A stretch of DNA of 64,000 nucleotides from Chlamydiales bacterium (GCA_024233455.1 JACKPP010000001.1:872723-936722), one strand, 5' to 3'; counted from the first letter of the stretch, positions 8,247-16,986 are shown. Numbers and translations are program-made. The notes: generated by a model from the sequence alone, not told the origin.

Positions 8247-9151
8247 AATTCTTCTTCCGATTCAATGGTATGTGGCATAAGTGGAGTGGGGCTGAAAAAT
8301 TCCTTCATTCCACGTTCTTTTAAAATGGGGTAGAACTTCCAGAGCAGCCATGCCACTACCAAGGCAAAGCCAATTGCGGCAACGAGTAAACCAAAGAATA
8401 TCGAGCGGAATCTTGCCACAGAACTTTTGGTTAAGGTCATGGACCAGATGTTTACATGGTCTTGTATAACTGATGACATGGGATCAACATTGGCCATGGG
8501 TCTAACATCGGTAAAACGGGACCAGTCGGATACAACTGTGACATCATTGAGATCAAGCCCAGTAATACTGCCTGACACAATCCGCTTGATTTTGGTCTCT
8601 AGATGGTTATTGGGATCGTCGATGACACCTTGATGCTTGACGTAGACAGCTGCGGTGATGCGGGTAGAAATGGGTTGTTCGCCCGGATTGACTTCTGTTG
8701 GAGGAAAAGAGAGCTGAACCGATGCATCAATAACCCCATCAATCATCTGGATGGTGTTGGTGATTTGTTGGGCTAATCCTGCCTGGTAACGGATTGTTTC
8801 TTCTTTGTCTGAGGACATCAATCCTTGTTTGGCAAACAGGTCTAAGAGATTGGTTCCTTGCCTTTGTGGTAGTCCATTTTGGTTTAAAATGGACATAGCA
8901 TTGATCGTTTCTTTTTGATCGACATGAATGCTGAATTTAGGGCCGGTATTGGTCGCTCCTACTGCAGCGCCAGTGCTAGAGGCAACTTTTTTTGCTGCTA
9001 TGCCCTTGCTTTCTAAAAAAACGACAATGAGGTTAGCATCGCGCTCATCTAAATTACTGATGACTTCGGCGTCTTTGCCACAGGCAGTCAAAAGTAACAA
9101 ACAGGCGCTTAGCGTTAAGGTTAATAACCGTCGCAACTTACCATGCATCAT
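8243..9151 (-). CDS. sctJ: Type III secretion inner-ring lipoprotein SctJ (302 aa)
   Basis: SctJ/YscJ/FliF-family lipoprotein that forms the inner-membrane ring. The lipobox is LTAC with Cys24. The ring-building domain covers about 30-210 and contains the family stretch GLPQRQGTNLLDLFAKQGLM. One C-terminal membrane helix (about 248-271) and a short cytoplasmic tail follow. A GAGGT ribosome site precedes the ATG pair. It is the first gene of the cluster. Confidence 0.92.
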   Translation of the reverse strand: MMHGKLRRLLTLTLSACLLLLTACGKDAEVISNLDERDANLIVVFLESKGIAAKKVASSTGAAVGATNTGPKFSIHVDQKETINAMSILNQNGLPQRQGTNLLDLFAKQGLMSSDKEETIRYQAGLAQQITNTIQMIDGVIDASVQLSFPPTEVNPGEQPISTRITAAVYVKHQGVIDDPNNHLETKIKRIVSGSITGLDLNDVTVVSDWSRFTDVRPMANVDPMSSVIQDHVNIWSMTLTKSSVARFRSIFFGLLVAAIGFALVVAWLLWKFYPILKERGMKEFFSPTPLMPHTIESEEEL

Positions 9152-9197
9152 TCATACCTCAATATTCCGGGGTTATTCTCATCATATGCAGATTAGA

Positions 9198-9203
9198 TTA
9201 TAT
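9198..9203 (-). promoter_or_regulatory. Candidate -10 box for the type III secretion operon
   Basis: A perfect TATAAT on the minus strand lies about 47 bp before the sctJ ATG and just past the end of the GT2 gene. No good -35 hexamer is seen at 16-18 bp, so an activator or another sigma factor may be involved. Low confidence. Confidence 0.3.
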
Positions 9204-9211
9204 TGGCTAGA

Positions 9212-10156
9212 CTAAGTTTTGTTTTGAAAAATCGAATTTGGGGCAATCCCAAATCGATTGTAGGTGAAATCTTTTATACCCTGCTTAGCGGATTTAAGCG
9301 TTTGGAGATCCTTTCGTTTTTCTGGATTGGCTAAAGATTGGAGCTGTTTTAAAAGAGAATGGCGGTAGATTTTTAGAATTTCGGGAAAGAAAATTTTGCG
9401 CATGAGCCTGCATTTTTCTTTAAATGTGCAGTTGCGTTTTACAAAGAGGAGGCGCCCGCGCCAATTGTAGTAAGTCGTGTGGGGCTTTCCTCCTGAAAAT
9501 GAGGCCGAAACTTTGTGGTAAATCTTCGATTGTGGGCAGGTTTTGATGGTGAAGCCCTGTTTTTTGGCCCGTGCACAAAAATCACTCTCTTCCCAATACA
9601 GAAAAAACAAGGGCTCAAGTGGTCCTGTTTTCTCAAAAACACTTCTTTTGGCAAAGAGGCCAGCACCGCAAACGTAGTCGACATCTAAGGGGATGTCATA
9701 CTGACCTTGGTCTATCTGGTTTGCTCCAATCAAATCAAAGTGACCCTTTTGCTTATTCCAGTTACCACCCAAATGATCAAAACGATTTTTGTCTTTGTAC
9801 TGGTAGAGTTTAGATCCCATGATGTCGTCGTTTTGAGTAACAAAAGCATCTAAAAAATGGGTGTCGACAACAGTATCATTATTTAAGAGCAAAAGGTAAT
9901 CAGCTCCACTTGATAAGGCATAGCGAATCCCTACATTGTTGCCTTCAGCAAAACCCAAGTTCTGATGGGTGGGAATCATCGTGACGTCAGGGTAGGCCTT
10001 CTTGATGGAAGATACAGAGTCATCTTGTGACCCATTATCGATGATGATGGTTTTAAAATTGGGATAGCTGACTTTTTCAAGCGAGGCTAAACATTCTAGA
10101 GTGTCTTGTTTTCCGTTCCAGTTTACGATAATGATGTAAATCAGGGGTTTAGGCAT
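9212..10156 (-). CDS. Family 2 glycosyltransferase, rhamnosyltransferase-like (314 aa)
   Basis: GT-A fold family 2 enzyme that transfers a sugar from a nucleotide donor, probably to an envelope glycan. The N-terminal strand IYIIIVNWNG, IDNGSQD and the metal site LLLNNDTVV (about residue 93) are typical. So are the mid-domain GAGLFAKRSVFEKTG and EESDFCARAKKQG. There is no membrane anchor. It overlaps the GT9 gene by 8 bp, and the three genes hemH-GT9-GT2 appear to be one operon. The acceptor cannot be read from sequence. Confidence 0.85.
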   Translation of the reverse strand: MPKPLIYIIIVNWNGKQDTLECLASLEKVSYPNFKTIIIDNGSQDDSVSSIKKAYPDVTMIPTHQNLGFAEGNNVGIRYALSSGADYLLLLNNDTVVDTHFLDAFVTQNDDIMGSKLYQYKDKNRFDHLGGNWNKQKGHFDLIGANQIDQGQYDIPLDVDYVCGAGLFAKRSVFEKTGPLEPLFFLYWEESDFCARAKKQGFTIKTCPQSKIYHKVSASFSGGKPHTTYYNWRGRLLFVKRNCTFKEKCRLMRKIFFPEILKIYRHSLLKQLQSLANPEKRKDLQTLKSAKQGIKDFTYNRFGIAPNSIFQNKT

Positions 10157-11201
10157 TTTTTTCTCCCATGTAAAACTGCTTTACATCGGCCATAATTTGC
10201 TGAGGACCTAGTTGTCGCATGCAAAAAGCATCTTTACAAGCTTTTTTTAAGCAGGGAGTGCAGGTGCGACTTTTAGCAAAAATTAAGCAGTTGCTGGCTT
10301 GATGCGGGCCGCATAGATTGGGATCGGTGGGGCCAAAGAAGGCCACGGTTTTAGTTTTGACAGCAAAGCTGATGTGCATAGGGCCTGTATCATTGGTAAC
10401 AAATAAGCTGAACTTGGAGAGAGCTGCAGCAAAAGTGCGCAGGGGAAGTGCCCCTGCTATGGATTGCGCATGAGGTATGGCTGTTGCAACTTTTTCGGCC
10501 AAAGCTTTTTCGTCATTGTTACCGGTGACTAGAATCTGAGCGCCACATTCTGCCAGTTGTTTTCCAAGTGCGATAAAATGCTCAGGTGGCCACTGTTTAA
10601 AAGCATCTTTTGCGCCCGGATGTAATCCTATGATGGGCTTTTTAAACGGTGATAAAAATGCATCGGCTAAATGCTGCTCACCAGCAGAAATAAACCAGTC
10701 TAGGTCTTCTGTTTTTGCCTGAGCACCCACATGGCTAGTGATACGCAGACGTCTTTCAATTTCATGTTCAGTTTTTAGATCCATGGCATGTGTTAAAAGG
10801 CTATCTAAGCCTTTATTAAGACCATACGTGCCCACAATGTGTTTGGGCTTGGCTAAGCAGCACAGGGAAAGCATGGGCCTTTGAGATGTGTGAAAGACTA
10901 AAATAGTGTCAAAAGCGTTTTGGCGTAAAGCGCGTATGAGGTTAAAGCTATTTGGCAACACCGGGTCTTTTGCCACAAAAAACTGATCGATAAAGGGGCT
11001 GTTTTTTAATACTTCGTTGCCAATCGGGCTGGTTAAAATAGCCAAGTGGCCTTGGGGTAGGTGCTCTTTAAGGGCGCGGATGGCCGGTGTTGCCCAAAGT
11101 GTATCCCCAAGACCTGTTGTCGAAACGATAAGGATACGCTGATGGGAGCTTGGTCCTGGGTGGATACGGGGAGTTAGGGCTTTGAGCAGAGCGTTTTTGA
11201 T
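10149..11201 (-). CDS. Family 9 glycosyltransferase (heptosyltransferase-like), non-canonical ATC start proposed
   Basis: GT-B enzyme of the ADP-heptose:LPS heptosyltransferase family. Motifs include the N-terminal RILIVSTTGLGDTLW, the central HPGAKDAFKQWPPEHF and the donor-site VTNDTGPMHISFA. The first ATG, GTG or TTG in frame is a TTG at 11045, which would delete the conserved N-terminus. The frame stays open to a stop at 11222-11220. Between these, GGAG stands 8 nt upstream of an ATC at 11201-11199, giving 350 aa, the normal family length. The 5' end overlaps hemH by 28 bp. A C-terminal Cys cluster (CTPCLKKAC) is seen. The start is inferred; the family is clear. Confidence 0.8.
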   Translation of the reverse strand: MKNALLKALTPRIHPGPSSHQRILIVSTTGLGDTLWATPAIRALKEHLPQGHLAILTSPIGNEVLKNSPFIDQFFVAKDPVLPNSFNLIRALRQNAFDTILVFHTSQRPMLSLCCLAKPKHIVGTYGLNKGLDSLLTHAMDLKTEHEIERRLRITSHVGAQAKTEDLDWFISAGEQHLADAFLSPFKKPIIGLHPGAKDAFKQWPPEHFIALGKQLAECGAQILVTGNNDEKALAEKVATAIPHAQSIAGALPLRTFAAALSKFSLFVTNDTGPMHISFAVKTKTVAFFGPTDPNLCGPHQASNCLIFAKSRTCTPCLKKACKDAFCMRQLGPQQIMADVKQFYMGEKNA

Positions 11202-12247
11202 GCTGAGTTCTCCAAGTTTTTATCCGATTGTACCAGAGGTTTGACATATGGGCAAAGCCCTCCTCTACAATGATTAGGGCATTTGACGCGTTCATTGCGC
11301 ACTAGCATCTCATTTGTCGTCCATGGGCTGTCATCTAAAATCTTTAGAATAGCAGATATCCAAAGTGGGGAGAGGTTGAAGGCTGGACAGCGTAGGGCGT
11401 TAAAGTCTGCTGAGCGAACCGGTGGCAGGTAGAGGTTTTCAACTTCGACCAAAGTCTCCACATGATCAGAGGTGAAACTTAAAGGAATGAATACCACGGT
11501 TGGAGTTCCCTTGATATGTTCTTTGATGGAGGCGCATACCTCGTCCGTATAGGGGCGTAGCCACTGGCCTCTGCCAAATTTTGATTGGTAGGCCAGCAGG
11601 GTTTGAGAGGCGGGAAAATTGGCCCTGATCAAACTGAACGAAGTCTCACATTCTGTTTGGTAGGGATCACCGGTGCATATAAAAGATTGAGGAACACCAT
11701 GGGGTGAAAAAAACAATGCAGCATCGGATACGTTTTTCAAATCTAAGTAGTCCCGAATGTGTTGAGTAAAGCAATCTATATAGGCTGGATGCTGAGCGTA
11801 TGAACGGATCCATCGAAGTTTGCGCAGAGTGCGCAAACTTAAATGCTCCTGGAAAAACCTAGCAATGCTGCCGGTTGTGGCATAACTAAATTGGGGAAAA
11901 AGAGGGAATACGCAAATTTCTTCATCATTACAATTTTCAATCGCCGCTAAACTTTTGGCATGTGTTTGGGGTAAATAGCGATGAAAAGTGAGAGTTTTCA
12001 TTGGCAAAGCTTCCGCCAAATTTTCGGTGTCATCAAAAATAGGCGAGCGTCCCTGCATTTTTTGGTATTCTTCACGGATGGAAAGAGAGCGTTTTTTGGC
12101 CACTCTGCGAAAAAGCCACGTTTGTAACGGTGTAGGAAGGGGCGTGCGGATCACGTCTTGGTCGGTTAAAAGCTCGGTTAAAAATGGCCGTATCTCTTCT
12201 AGATTGCGTGGTCCGCCGAAATTGACAATGAGGCAGGTTTTATTCAT
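11174..12247 (-). CDS. hemH: Ferrochelatase HemH
   Basis: It inserts Fe2+ into protoporphyrin IX in the last step of haem synthesis. The N-terminal CLIVNFGGPRN, the central VFPLFPQFSYATTGS and the catalytic-region FFSPHGVPQSF are typical, and a C-terminal SLSFTSDHVETL carries the conserved His and Glu. I place the start at 12247 (MNKTCLIVNFGG, 357 aa), because that Met begins the family fold and a TATAAT box ends 7 nt before it. An earlier in-frame ATG at 12349 would put the promoter inside the gene. A C-terminal CPNHCRGGLC cluster could bind iron or a cluster, as in some bacterial ferrochelatases. Confidence 0.9.
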   Translation of the reverse strand: MNKTCLIVNFGGPRNLEEIRPFLTELLTDQDVIRTPLPTPLQTWLFRRVAKKRSLSIREEYQKMQGRSPIFDDTENLAEALPMKTLTFHRYLPQTHAKSLAAIENCNDEEICVFPLFPQFSYATTGSIARFFQEHLSLRTLRKLRWIRSYAQHPAYIDCFTQHIRDYLDLKNVSDAALFFSPHGVPQSFICTGDPYQTECETSFSLIRANFPASQTLLAYQSKFGRGQWLRPYTDEVCASIKEHIKGTPTVVFIPLSFTSDHVETLVEVENLYLPPVRSADFNALRCPAFNLSPLWISAILKILDDSPWTTNEMLVRNERVKCPNHCRGGLCPYVKPLVQSDKNLENSASKTLCSKP

Positions 12248-12254
12248 GGAATGC

Positions 12255-12283
12255 ATTATAGTGGTTTCGGTTTTGACTGACAG
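12255..12283 (-). promoter_or_regulatory. hemH promoter, leaderless geometry
   Basis: On the minus strand CTGTCA (12283-12278) is 17 bp before a perfect TATAAT (12260-12255). The box ends 7 nt before the ATG at 12247 and no Shine-Dalgarno sequence is present, so transcription should begin at or next to the start codon. Confidence 0.5.
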
Positions 12284-12331
12284 AGAAAAGTTGTCCTTTT
12301 TGCTTGCATTATCAAGGATTTGAAGAGCTTT

Positions 12332-12361
12332 TTGACAAGCACCTTTCAATTCAGGTATAGA
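12332..12361 (+). promoter_or_regulatory. zntA-like promoter, leaderless geometry
   Basis: A perfect TTGACA (12332-12337) is 18 bp before TATAGA (12356-12361, 5 of 6 by shape). The -10 ends 8 nt before the ATG at 12370 and no ribosome site exists, so a leaderless mRNA is predicted. It is divergent from the hemH promoter. Confidence 0.55.
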
Positions 12362-12369
12362 ATTAGTCT

Positions 12370-14517
12370 ATGGGAAAAGATATCACATTTGATGTTCAGG
12401 GCTTAGATTGCCCTAGTGAAGAGGCTATTTTGCGGCGTGTTTTAGCAGATCATCCGGGAGTCATCGATTTATCCTTTGATCACTTGAATGGGCAAATGCG
12501 CGTTGTCTATGAAGAGGGTCAAATTGAGCCCGATGAAATGATCCGATTAATCAGGTCGGGTGGCATGCGTGCTACAGTTGCCGGTGATGAAAAAACAACT
12601 GCACTCACTTGGTGGCAAAAAAGAGGGCGTCTTGTTCTTACAATCCTTAGTGGTATTTGCTTAATACTTGGTTTTACATGGCATCTGCTGGCAGATGGTG
12701 GCGTCTCAGGGATCTTTGCCACATCAGGTGGCCCCAAAGTTCCGCAAGGAGCTATTGGTTTTTATATTCTAGCCATCATTCTAGGTGGCTACTTTGTGGT
12801 TCCCAAAGCGATCGCTGCTGCCAAGGTGATCAAGCCCGATATGAACGTTTTGATGGTAGTGGCTGTTTTAGGCGCTAGCTCGATTGGCGAGTGGGCCGAA
12901 GCTGCCACTGTAACATTTTTATTTTCGGTGGCCCTGTTTTTAGAACACTGGAGTTTGGGCCGGGCCAAAAAAGCCATCGGAGCCCTAATGGAGCTCAGTC
13001 CGGATCAAGCCCATTTAATTGACGAGACAGGCATAGTGACCAAACATGTCGATGATGTGGCAATAGGACAGAGGATTGCCATTCGGCCAGGCGATAAGAT
13101 TCCACTTGACGGACGAGTTATAAAAGGAGCTTCCACTGTCAATCAAGCTCCAATTACTGGCGAGTCTATGCCGGTCAATAAAGCGGTCAATGATGTCGTG
13201 TTTGCCGGAACGCTGAACGAGGATGGTGTTTTAGAAGTTGAAGTGACCAAAAATTCGAAGGATACAACTCTTTCCCGCATGATTCAGCTAGTGCGGCAGG
13301 CAAGTCTCAAAAGAGCTAAGGCTGAAGCCTGGGTGGAAAAATTTGCTAAGGTTTACACCCCGATTATGATTGGCTTAGCTGCCGCCTTTATCTTGGTCCC
13401 ACCCCTATTTTTTGGAGGAGATTGGACCGAATGGATTTATAGAGGGTTGGTTATTTTAGTGATCGGTTGTCCCTGTGCGCTTGTGATTTCCACGCCGGTT
13501 AGTATCGTTGCAGGCACAACCGCAGCGGCAAGAGAAGGTGTGCTTATCAAAGGTGGTGTCTACTTGGAAACTGCAGGACGTCTTAAAGCGCTTGCTTTTG
13601 ATAAAACCGGCACCTTGACCTTTGGCCGGCCTACGGTGCAAAAGATTATCCCCCTAAATGGCCATTCTGAAAATGATCTTCTATCAATTGCAGCCTCATT
13701 AGAGTCAGTCAGCTCTCATCCTTTAGCCAAAGCTATTACAAAAAAAGCCCAAGATGCGGGCGTCGAAATTAAAAGACCCGATCAGCTCACTGTGATCCAG
13801 GGCAAGGGAGCTGAGGCTATTCTTGACGGGGAAAGTTACTGGATCGGAAGCCATCGTTTTTTACATGAGAAAAAACTAGAGACTCCGGAGATGCATGCTC
13901 AAGCGGTAGAGCTAGAAGATGAGGGACACTCTATCGTGGTTATTGGAACAAATAAACATGTTTGTGGTTTGATTAGCGTTGCCGATGAACCTAGAGATAA
14001 TATTGCTGAGATTCTGCGCCAGTTAAAAAAAATCGGTATTGAGCAGACAATTATGCTGACTGGTGACAACCAGCCCACAGCCAAGGCTCTTGCCAAGCAC
14101 GCTGGCATCGATCGTTATTTTGCCGAACTTCTCCCCGAGGATAAAGTGCGTACGATGCGTCAGATGGTGCAGCGTTGGGGCTTTGCTGGCATGGTGGGGG
14201 ATGGGGTAAATGATGCGCCAGCAATGGCTTCTTCATCCCTAGGTATTGCCATGGGTGGGGCTGGTAGTGATAGCGCTATTGAAACTGCTGACATCGCTCT
14301 TATGGCCGACGATCTTTCCAAGCTACCATGGCTGATTGGCCATTCTCGTAAAACGCTCAAAACTATCAAATCCAATATTGGGTTTGCTTTGGGTATAAAA
14401 CTGCTCTTTTTGGGCTTAGCAGTTTTTGGCCTGGCCAGCCTGTGGATGGCCATTGCCGCCGATACTGGTGCATCGCTTCTCGTTGTTGCCTATGGCCTGC
14501 GCCTTATCCGTTCCTAA
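12370..14517 (+). CDS. P1B-type heavy-metal transporting ATPase, Zn/Cd-like (715 aa)
   Basis: Inner-membrane metal exporter. An N-terminal HMA-like domain (1-70) has GLDCPSEE where CxxC is usual, so only one metal Cys remains. Membrane helices follow (about 80-200). The actuator TGES motif is near 276. The CPC permeation motif is Cys367-Pro-Cys369, the phosphorylation site is DKTGT with Asp411, HP is in SSHPLAKA, and the hinge is GDGVNDAP. CPC with a short C-terminus fits the ZntA/CadA subgroup. It corresponds in type and neighbourhood to the metal ATPase near rodA in C. trachomatis (CT727, from memory), although here it is 17 kb away. Confidence 0.92.
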   Translation: MGKDITFDVQGLDCPSEEAILRRVLADHPGVIDLSFDHLNGQMRVVYEEGQIEPDEMIRLIRSGGMRATVAGDEKTTALTWWQKRGRLVLTILSGICLILGFTWHLLADGGVSGIFATSGGPKVPQGAIGFYILAIILGGYFVVPKAIAAAKVIKPDMNVLMVVAVLGASSIGEWAEAATVTFLFSVALFLEHWSLGRAKKAIGALMELSPDQAHLIDETGIVTKHVDDVAIGQRIAIRPGDKIPLDGRVIKGASTVNQAPITGESMPVNKAVNDVVFAGTLNEDGVLEVEVTKNSKDTTLSRMIQLVRQASLKRAKAEAWVEKFAKVYTPIMIGLAAAFILVPPLFFGGDWTEWIYRGLVILVIGCPCALVISTPVSIVAGTTAAAREGVLIKGGVYLETAGRLKALAFDKTGTLTFGRPTVQKIIPLNGHSENDLLSIAASLESVSSHPLAKAITKKAQDAGVEIKRPDQLTVIQGKGAEAILDGESYWIGSHRFLHEKKLETPEMHAQAVELEDEGHSIVVIGTNKHVCGLISVADEPRDNIAEILRQLKKIGIEQTIMLTGDNQPTAKALAKHAGIDRYFAELLPEDKVRTMRQMVQRWGFAGMVGDGVNDAPAMASSSLGIAMGGAGSDSAIETADIALMADDLSKLPWLIGHSRKTLKTIKSNIGFALGIKLLFLGLAVFGLASLWMAIAADTGASLLVVAYGLRLIRS

Positions 14518-15889
14518 TCGTAGATACAAGCGGTTTGTGGTCACTGGGTACTTTATCCGCTGGATGATGCCAGATGTTGAGAGCAAACGTTGTGATATTT
14601 CGAAGAACTTTAGTCAGGATGTAGTCGATTCTTTCTAATTGAGCAGCTGGATTGAAAGCAGTGCCTTTGTGTACGACTTGTTCAAGGCTATTGGTGCAAG
14701 TGGCCGTATCTTCTGTAAGAGGACAACTTTTAGAACCGTAATCGTAGAGTTGATTAATTGAGGAGGCGTTGTACTCAGCTGTGCAACCTGGAATATTCAG
14801 ATCACCTAAAATGCAATCTACATTGGGATCTGCGATCAGTTGTTGTAGTTGCGCCTCTCTAACTGAGGCGGCTTCGTCGTCATCTCCTGGATTCAAATGA
14901 GCTGCTCCAAAGCCAATAGAGTCGAACGTCAATAGGGCATAACCTTGGTTTCTACAACATTGCTGTCCTTGAATGTATTTGAAGGGGATAAAATCAACTC
15001 TGGTAGGTTTTTTTCTTGCAGCGCAAAGGATGCCGCTATCACTGAGGAAAGGATTCGTTGGTGGCCCAAATTTGGCGTAGACAAAAGGAAAAATTGCTGA
15101 AAGTTGTTGGGCAATTTTAGGAAGTGCCCCATTAGACTCATAAAGACAAACTAAGTCTGGATTTACTTTTTTGATAATGGTTAAAATCCTATCCAGTTTA
15201 TTAGGCTCTGAGCCTCCGAAATAAAGGCCTAAGCCAAGTGGCAATTCGTTGACATTCCAGCTCATGAATTTGACAATTTGTTCACTCTGGGCAGCCTGAC
15301 TGCAATAGAAGTCGTAGGGGTTTTGCCTAAGAGCAGCGGATACAAAATGCGCTGGTAGGGCAATGGTTTGTCCAGTCAGAGCTCTGGCATATCCGCCCAA
15401 AGGAACCAGGCGTAAATAGCACAAGCCTATCTTGACGATGGTGGTATCGGGCGTGCCATAGGTGCCTTTAGGAATGGGTGAGATGCATTTAATCGATTCG
15501 ACTACCGCAGCTCCTGCGGTCCAGTCGGTTACTTGATCTTTTATGTTGCCGTAGTTTTGTGCTGCAGTTTGTCTGCGAGATAGGTAGGCAACAGGCAAAA
15601 AAAAGGCTGCAAGCGCTGGAATAAATGCCGCAAAGATGATTAAAACTATGGCGGAAACGGCGAAAATCTGTTTGAAGAGGCGGTATCGATTTGGCTCACT
15701 ATCAAGATTTGCAAGTTTAATTACTTTCGGTTCAGATGTGTCCGGGCCCTGGATCTCTAATTCTATATCAGGTCCAGCTGGTTGTTCGACCTCATCACCA
15801 TTTGATCCCAAAAAGTCTTGGGCACAGCGCTCCCACTCCTCATCTGAGCTGTAGTAATTAGGAGCTTGCAGTGAACCTACTGCAGTCAC
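14504..15889 (-). CDS. Membrane-anchored EEP-fold hydrolase, candidate secreted effector (461 aa)
   Basis: The C-terminal half (about 205-461) is an endonuclease/exonuclease/phosphatase fold. Asn212 lies in SWNVNE, Glu251 in CLYES, His331 in AAHLNPGDDD, Asp363/Asn365 in LGDLN and Asp450-His451 in SDHKPL, so the active site looks complete. The N-terminal part is acidic (1-65) and followed by a long bilobed hydrophobic segment (about 71-103), resembling chlamydial inclusion-membrane proteins. EEP enzymes act on DNA, sphingomyelin or inositol phosphates; the substrate here is unknown. The start is GTG, overlapping the gmd stop by 4 bp. The 3' end overlaps the ATPase by 14 bp (convergent). Confidence 0.8.
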   Translation of the reverse strand: MTAVGSLQAPNYYSSDEEWERCAQDFLGSNGDEVEQPAGPDIELEIQGPDTSEPKVIKLANLDSEPNRYRLFKQIFAVSAIVLIIFAAFIPALAAFFLPVAYLSRRQTAAQNYGNIKDQVTDWTAGAAVVESIKCISPIPKGTYGTPDTTIVKIGLCYLRLVPLGGYARALTGQTIALPAHFVSAALRQNPYDFYCSQAAQSEQIVKFMSWNVNELPLGLGLYFGGSEPNKLDRILTIIKKVNPDLVCLYESNGALPKIAQQLSAIFPFVYAKFGPPTNPFLSDSGILCAARKKPTRVDFIPFKYIQGQQCCRNQGYALLTFDSIGFGAAHLNPGDDDEAASVREAQLQQLIADPNVDCILGDLNIPGCTAEYNASSINQLYDYGSKSCPLTEDTATCTNSLEQVVHKGTAFNPAAQLERIDYILTKVLRNITTFALNIWHHPADKVPSDHKPLVSTIRNG

Positions 15890-16986
15890 TTTTTATTGTT
15901 TAGGTCTGCTTGGACCATAATTTTCACCAGGTCTTTAAAAGAGGTTTTAGGTTTCCAGCCAAGTGTTTGCTTCACTTTGCTAGCATCCCCCAGGGCGCAA
16001 TTGATGTCACAAGGGCGTAGGTAGAGAGGGTCGACTGCGACAATTGTTTTGCCATTGGCTTTGTTAATGCCTTTTTCATTCAGGCCAGATCCCTGCCATT
16101 CCAATTCGATGCCGGCTTCATGAAATGCCATTTCGACAAATTCGCGCACCGAGTGACTCTCTCCTGTAGCTACAACGTAATCGTCTGCTTTTTCGTGCTG
16201 AAGAGCTTGCCACATCGATTCGACATAGTCTTTGGCATAGCCCCAGTCGCGCATGCCGTTTAAATCTCCCAGGTATAGCGTCTCTTTCTTTCCAAGCTTG
16301 ATTTTGGCAACTGCGCTCGTGATCTTTCTGGATACGAAAGTTCCGGTACGGCGCGGCGATTCGTGATTAAACAAGATTCCATTGCAAGCAAATAATCCAT
16401 GCGCTTGGCGGTAATTAACCGTAATCCAATAGGAAAAAAGTTTGGATGTTCCATAGGGTGAAGTGGGATGTGTAGATGTTTTTTCAGTTTGAGGCATTTC
16501 TTGAATCCCTCCGTAAATGTGATTGGAACTGGCGTTGTAAAATTTGACGTTTTTGCTTTTTCCAAGCAAACGGATGGCTTCTAGAATGCGTAAGGTTCCC
16601 AAAGCGTTTACATCGCAAGTATATTCCGGCATTTCAAAGGATACTTGAACGTGACTTTGGCCTGCTAAATTGTAAATTTCATCCGGTTCAATAGATTGAA
16701 TGAGCTGAAATACGCTGCACGAATCAGTTAGGTCTCCATAGTGTAAAATAAAACGGCGACCTTGCTCTTGTTTGTTTTGATAAAGGTGGTCGATACGAGC
16801 GGTATTGAAGAGAGATGCTCGACGTCTCACTCCGTGAACCTCATAGCCTTTTTCAAGCAAAAATTCCGCTAAATAGGCTCCATCTTGTCCCGTCACGCCA
16901 AAAATCAAGGCGCGTTTTGTAGATTCATTTGCACAGCAAAAGCACAAAGAAAAAATTGCACTCAAGCTAACGATCCAGTTTCTCAT
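15886..16986 (-). CDS. gmd: GDP-mannose 4,6-dehydratase with signal-like N-terminus (366 aa)
   Basis: SDR-family enzyme that makes GDP-4-keto-6-deoxymannose from GDP-mannose. The NAD(P) site is FGVTGQDGAYLAEFLL. The family segment VRRRASLFNTARIDHL, the catalytic Tyr-x-x-x-Lys in SPYGTSKLF, and the GDP-sugar part FNHESPRRTGTFVSRKI are all present. The oddity is about 22 extra N-terminal residues, MRNWIVSLSAIFSLCFCCAN, which look like a signal peptide. The start is supported by a GAGGA ribosome site, and no in-frame ATG lies nearer the core. The enzyme is normally cytosolic, so the extension could be a membrane anchor or an export signal. Confidence 0.9.
   Translation of the reverse strand: MRNWIVSLSAIFSLCFCCANESTKRALIFGVTGQDGAYLAEFLLEKGYEVHGVRRRASLFNTARIDHLYQNKQEQGRRFILHYGDLTDSCSVFQLIQSIEPDEIYNLAGQSHVQVSFEMPEYTCDVNALGTLRILEAIRLLGKSKNVKFYNASSNHIYGGIQEMPQTEKTSTHPTSPYGTSKLFSYWITVNYRQAHGLFACNGILFNHESPRRTGTFVSRKITSAVAKIKLGKKETLYLGDLNGMRDWGYAKDYVESMWQALQHEKADDYVVATGESHSVREFVEMAFHEAGIELEWQGSGLNEKGINKANGKTIVAVDPLYLRPCDINCALGDASKVKQTLGWKPKTSFKDLVKIMVQADLNNKK

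Noticed and set aside
11068..11295. Open frame overlapping the hemH 3' end on the minus strand as a separate gene
   Set aside because: It is a shadow frame. Its residues give nothing conserved, while a neighbouring frame holds the GT9 N-terminus and hemH.
11816..11840. 11-bp palindrome inside hemH
   Set aside because: Arises from the Leu-Arg coding repeat LRTLRKL; no regulatory context.
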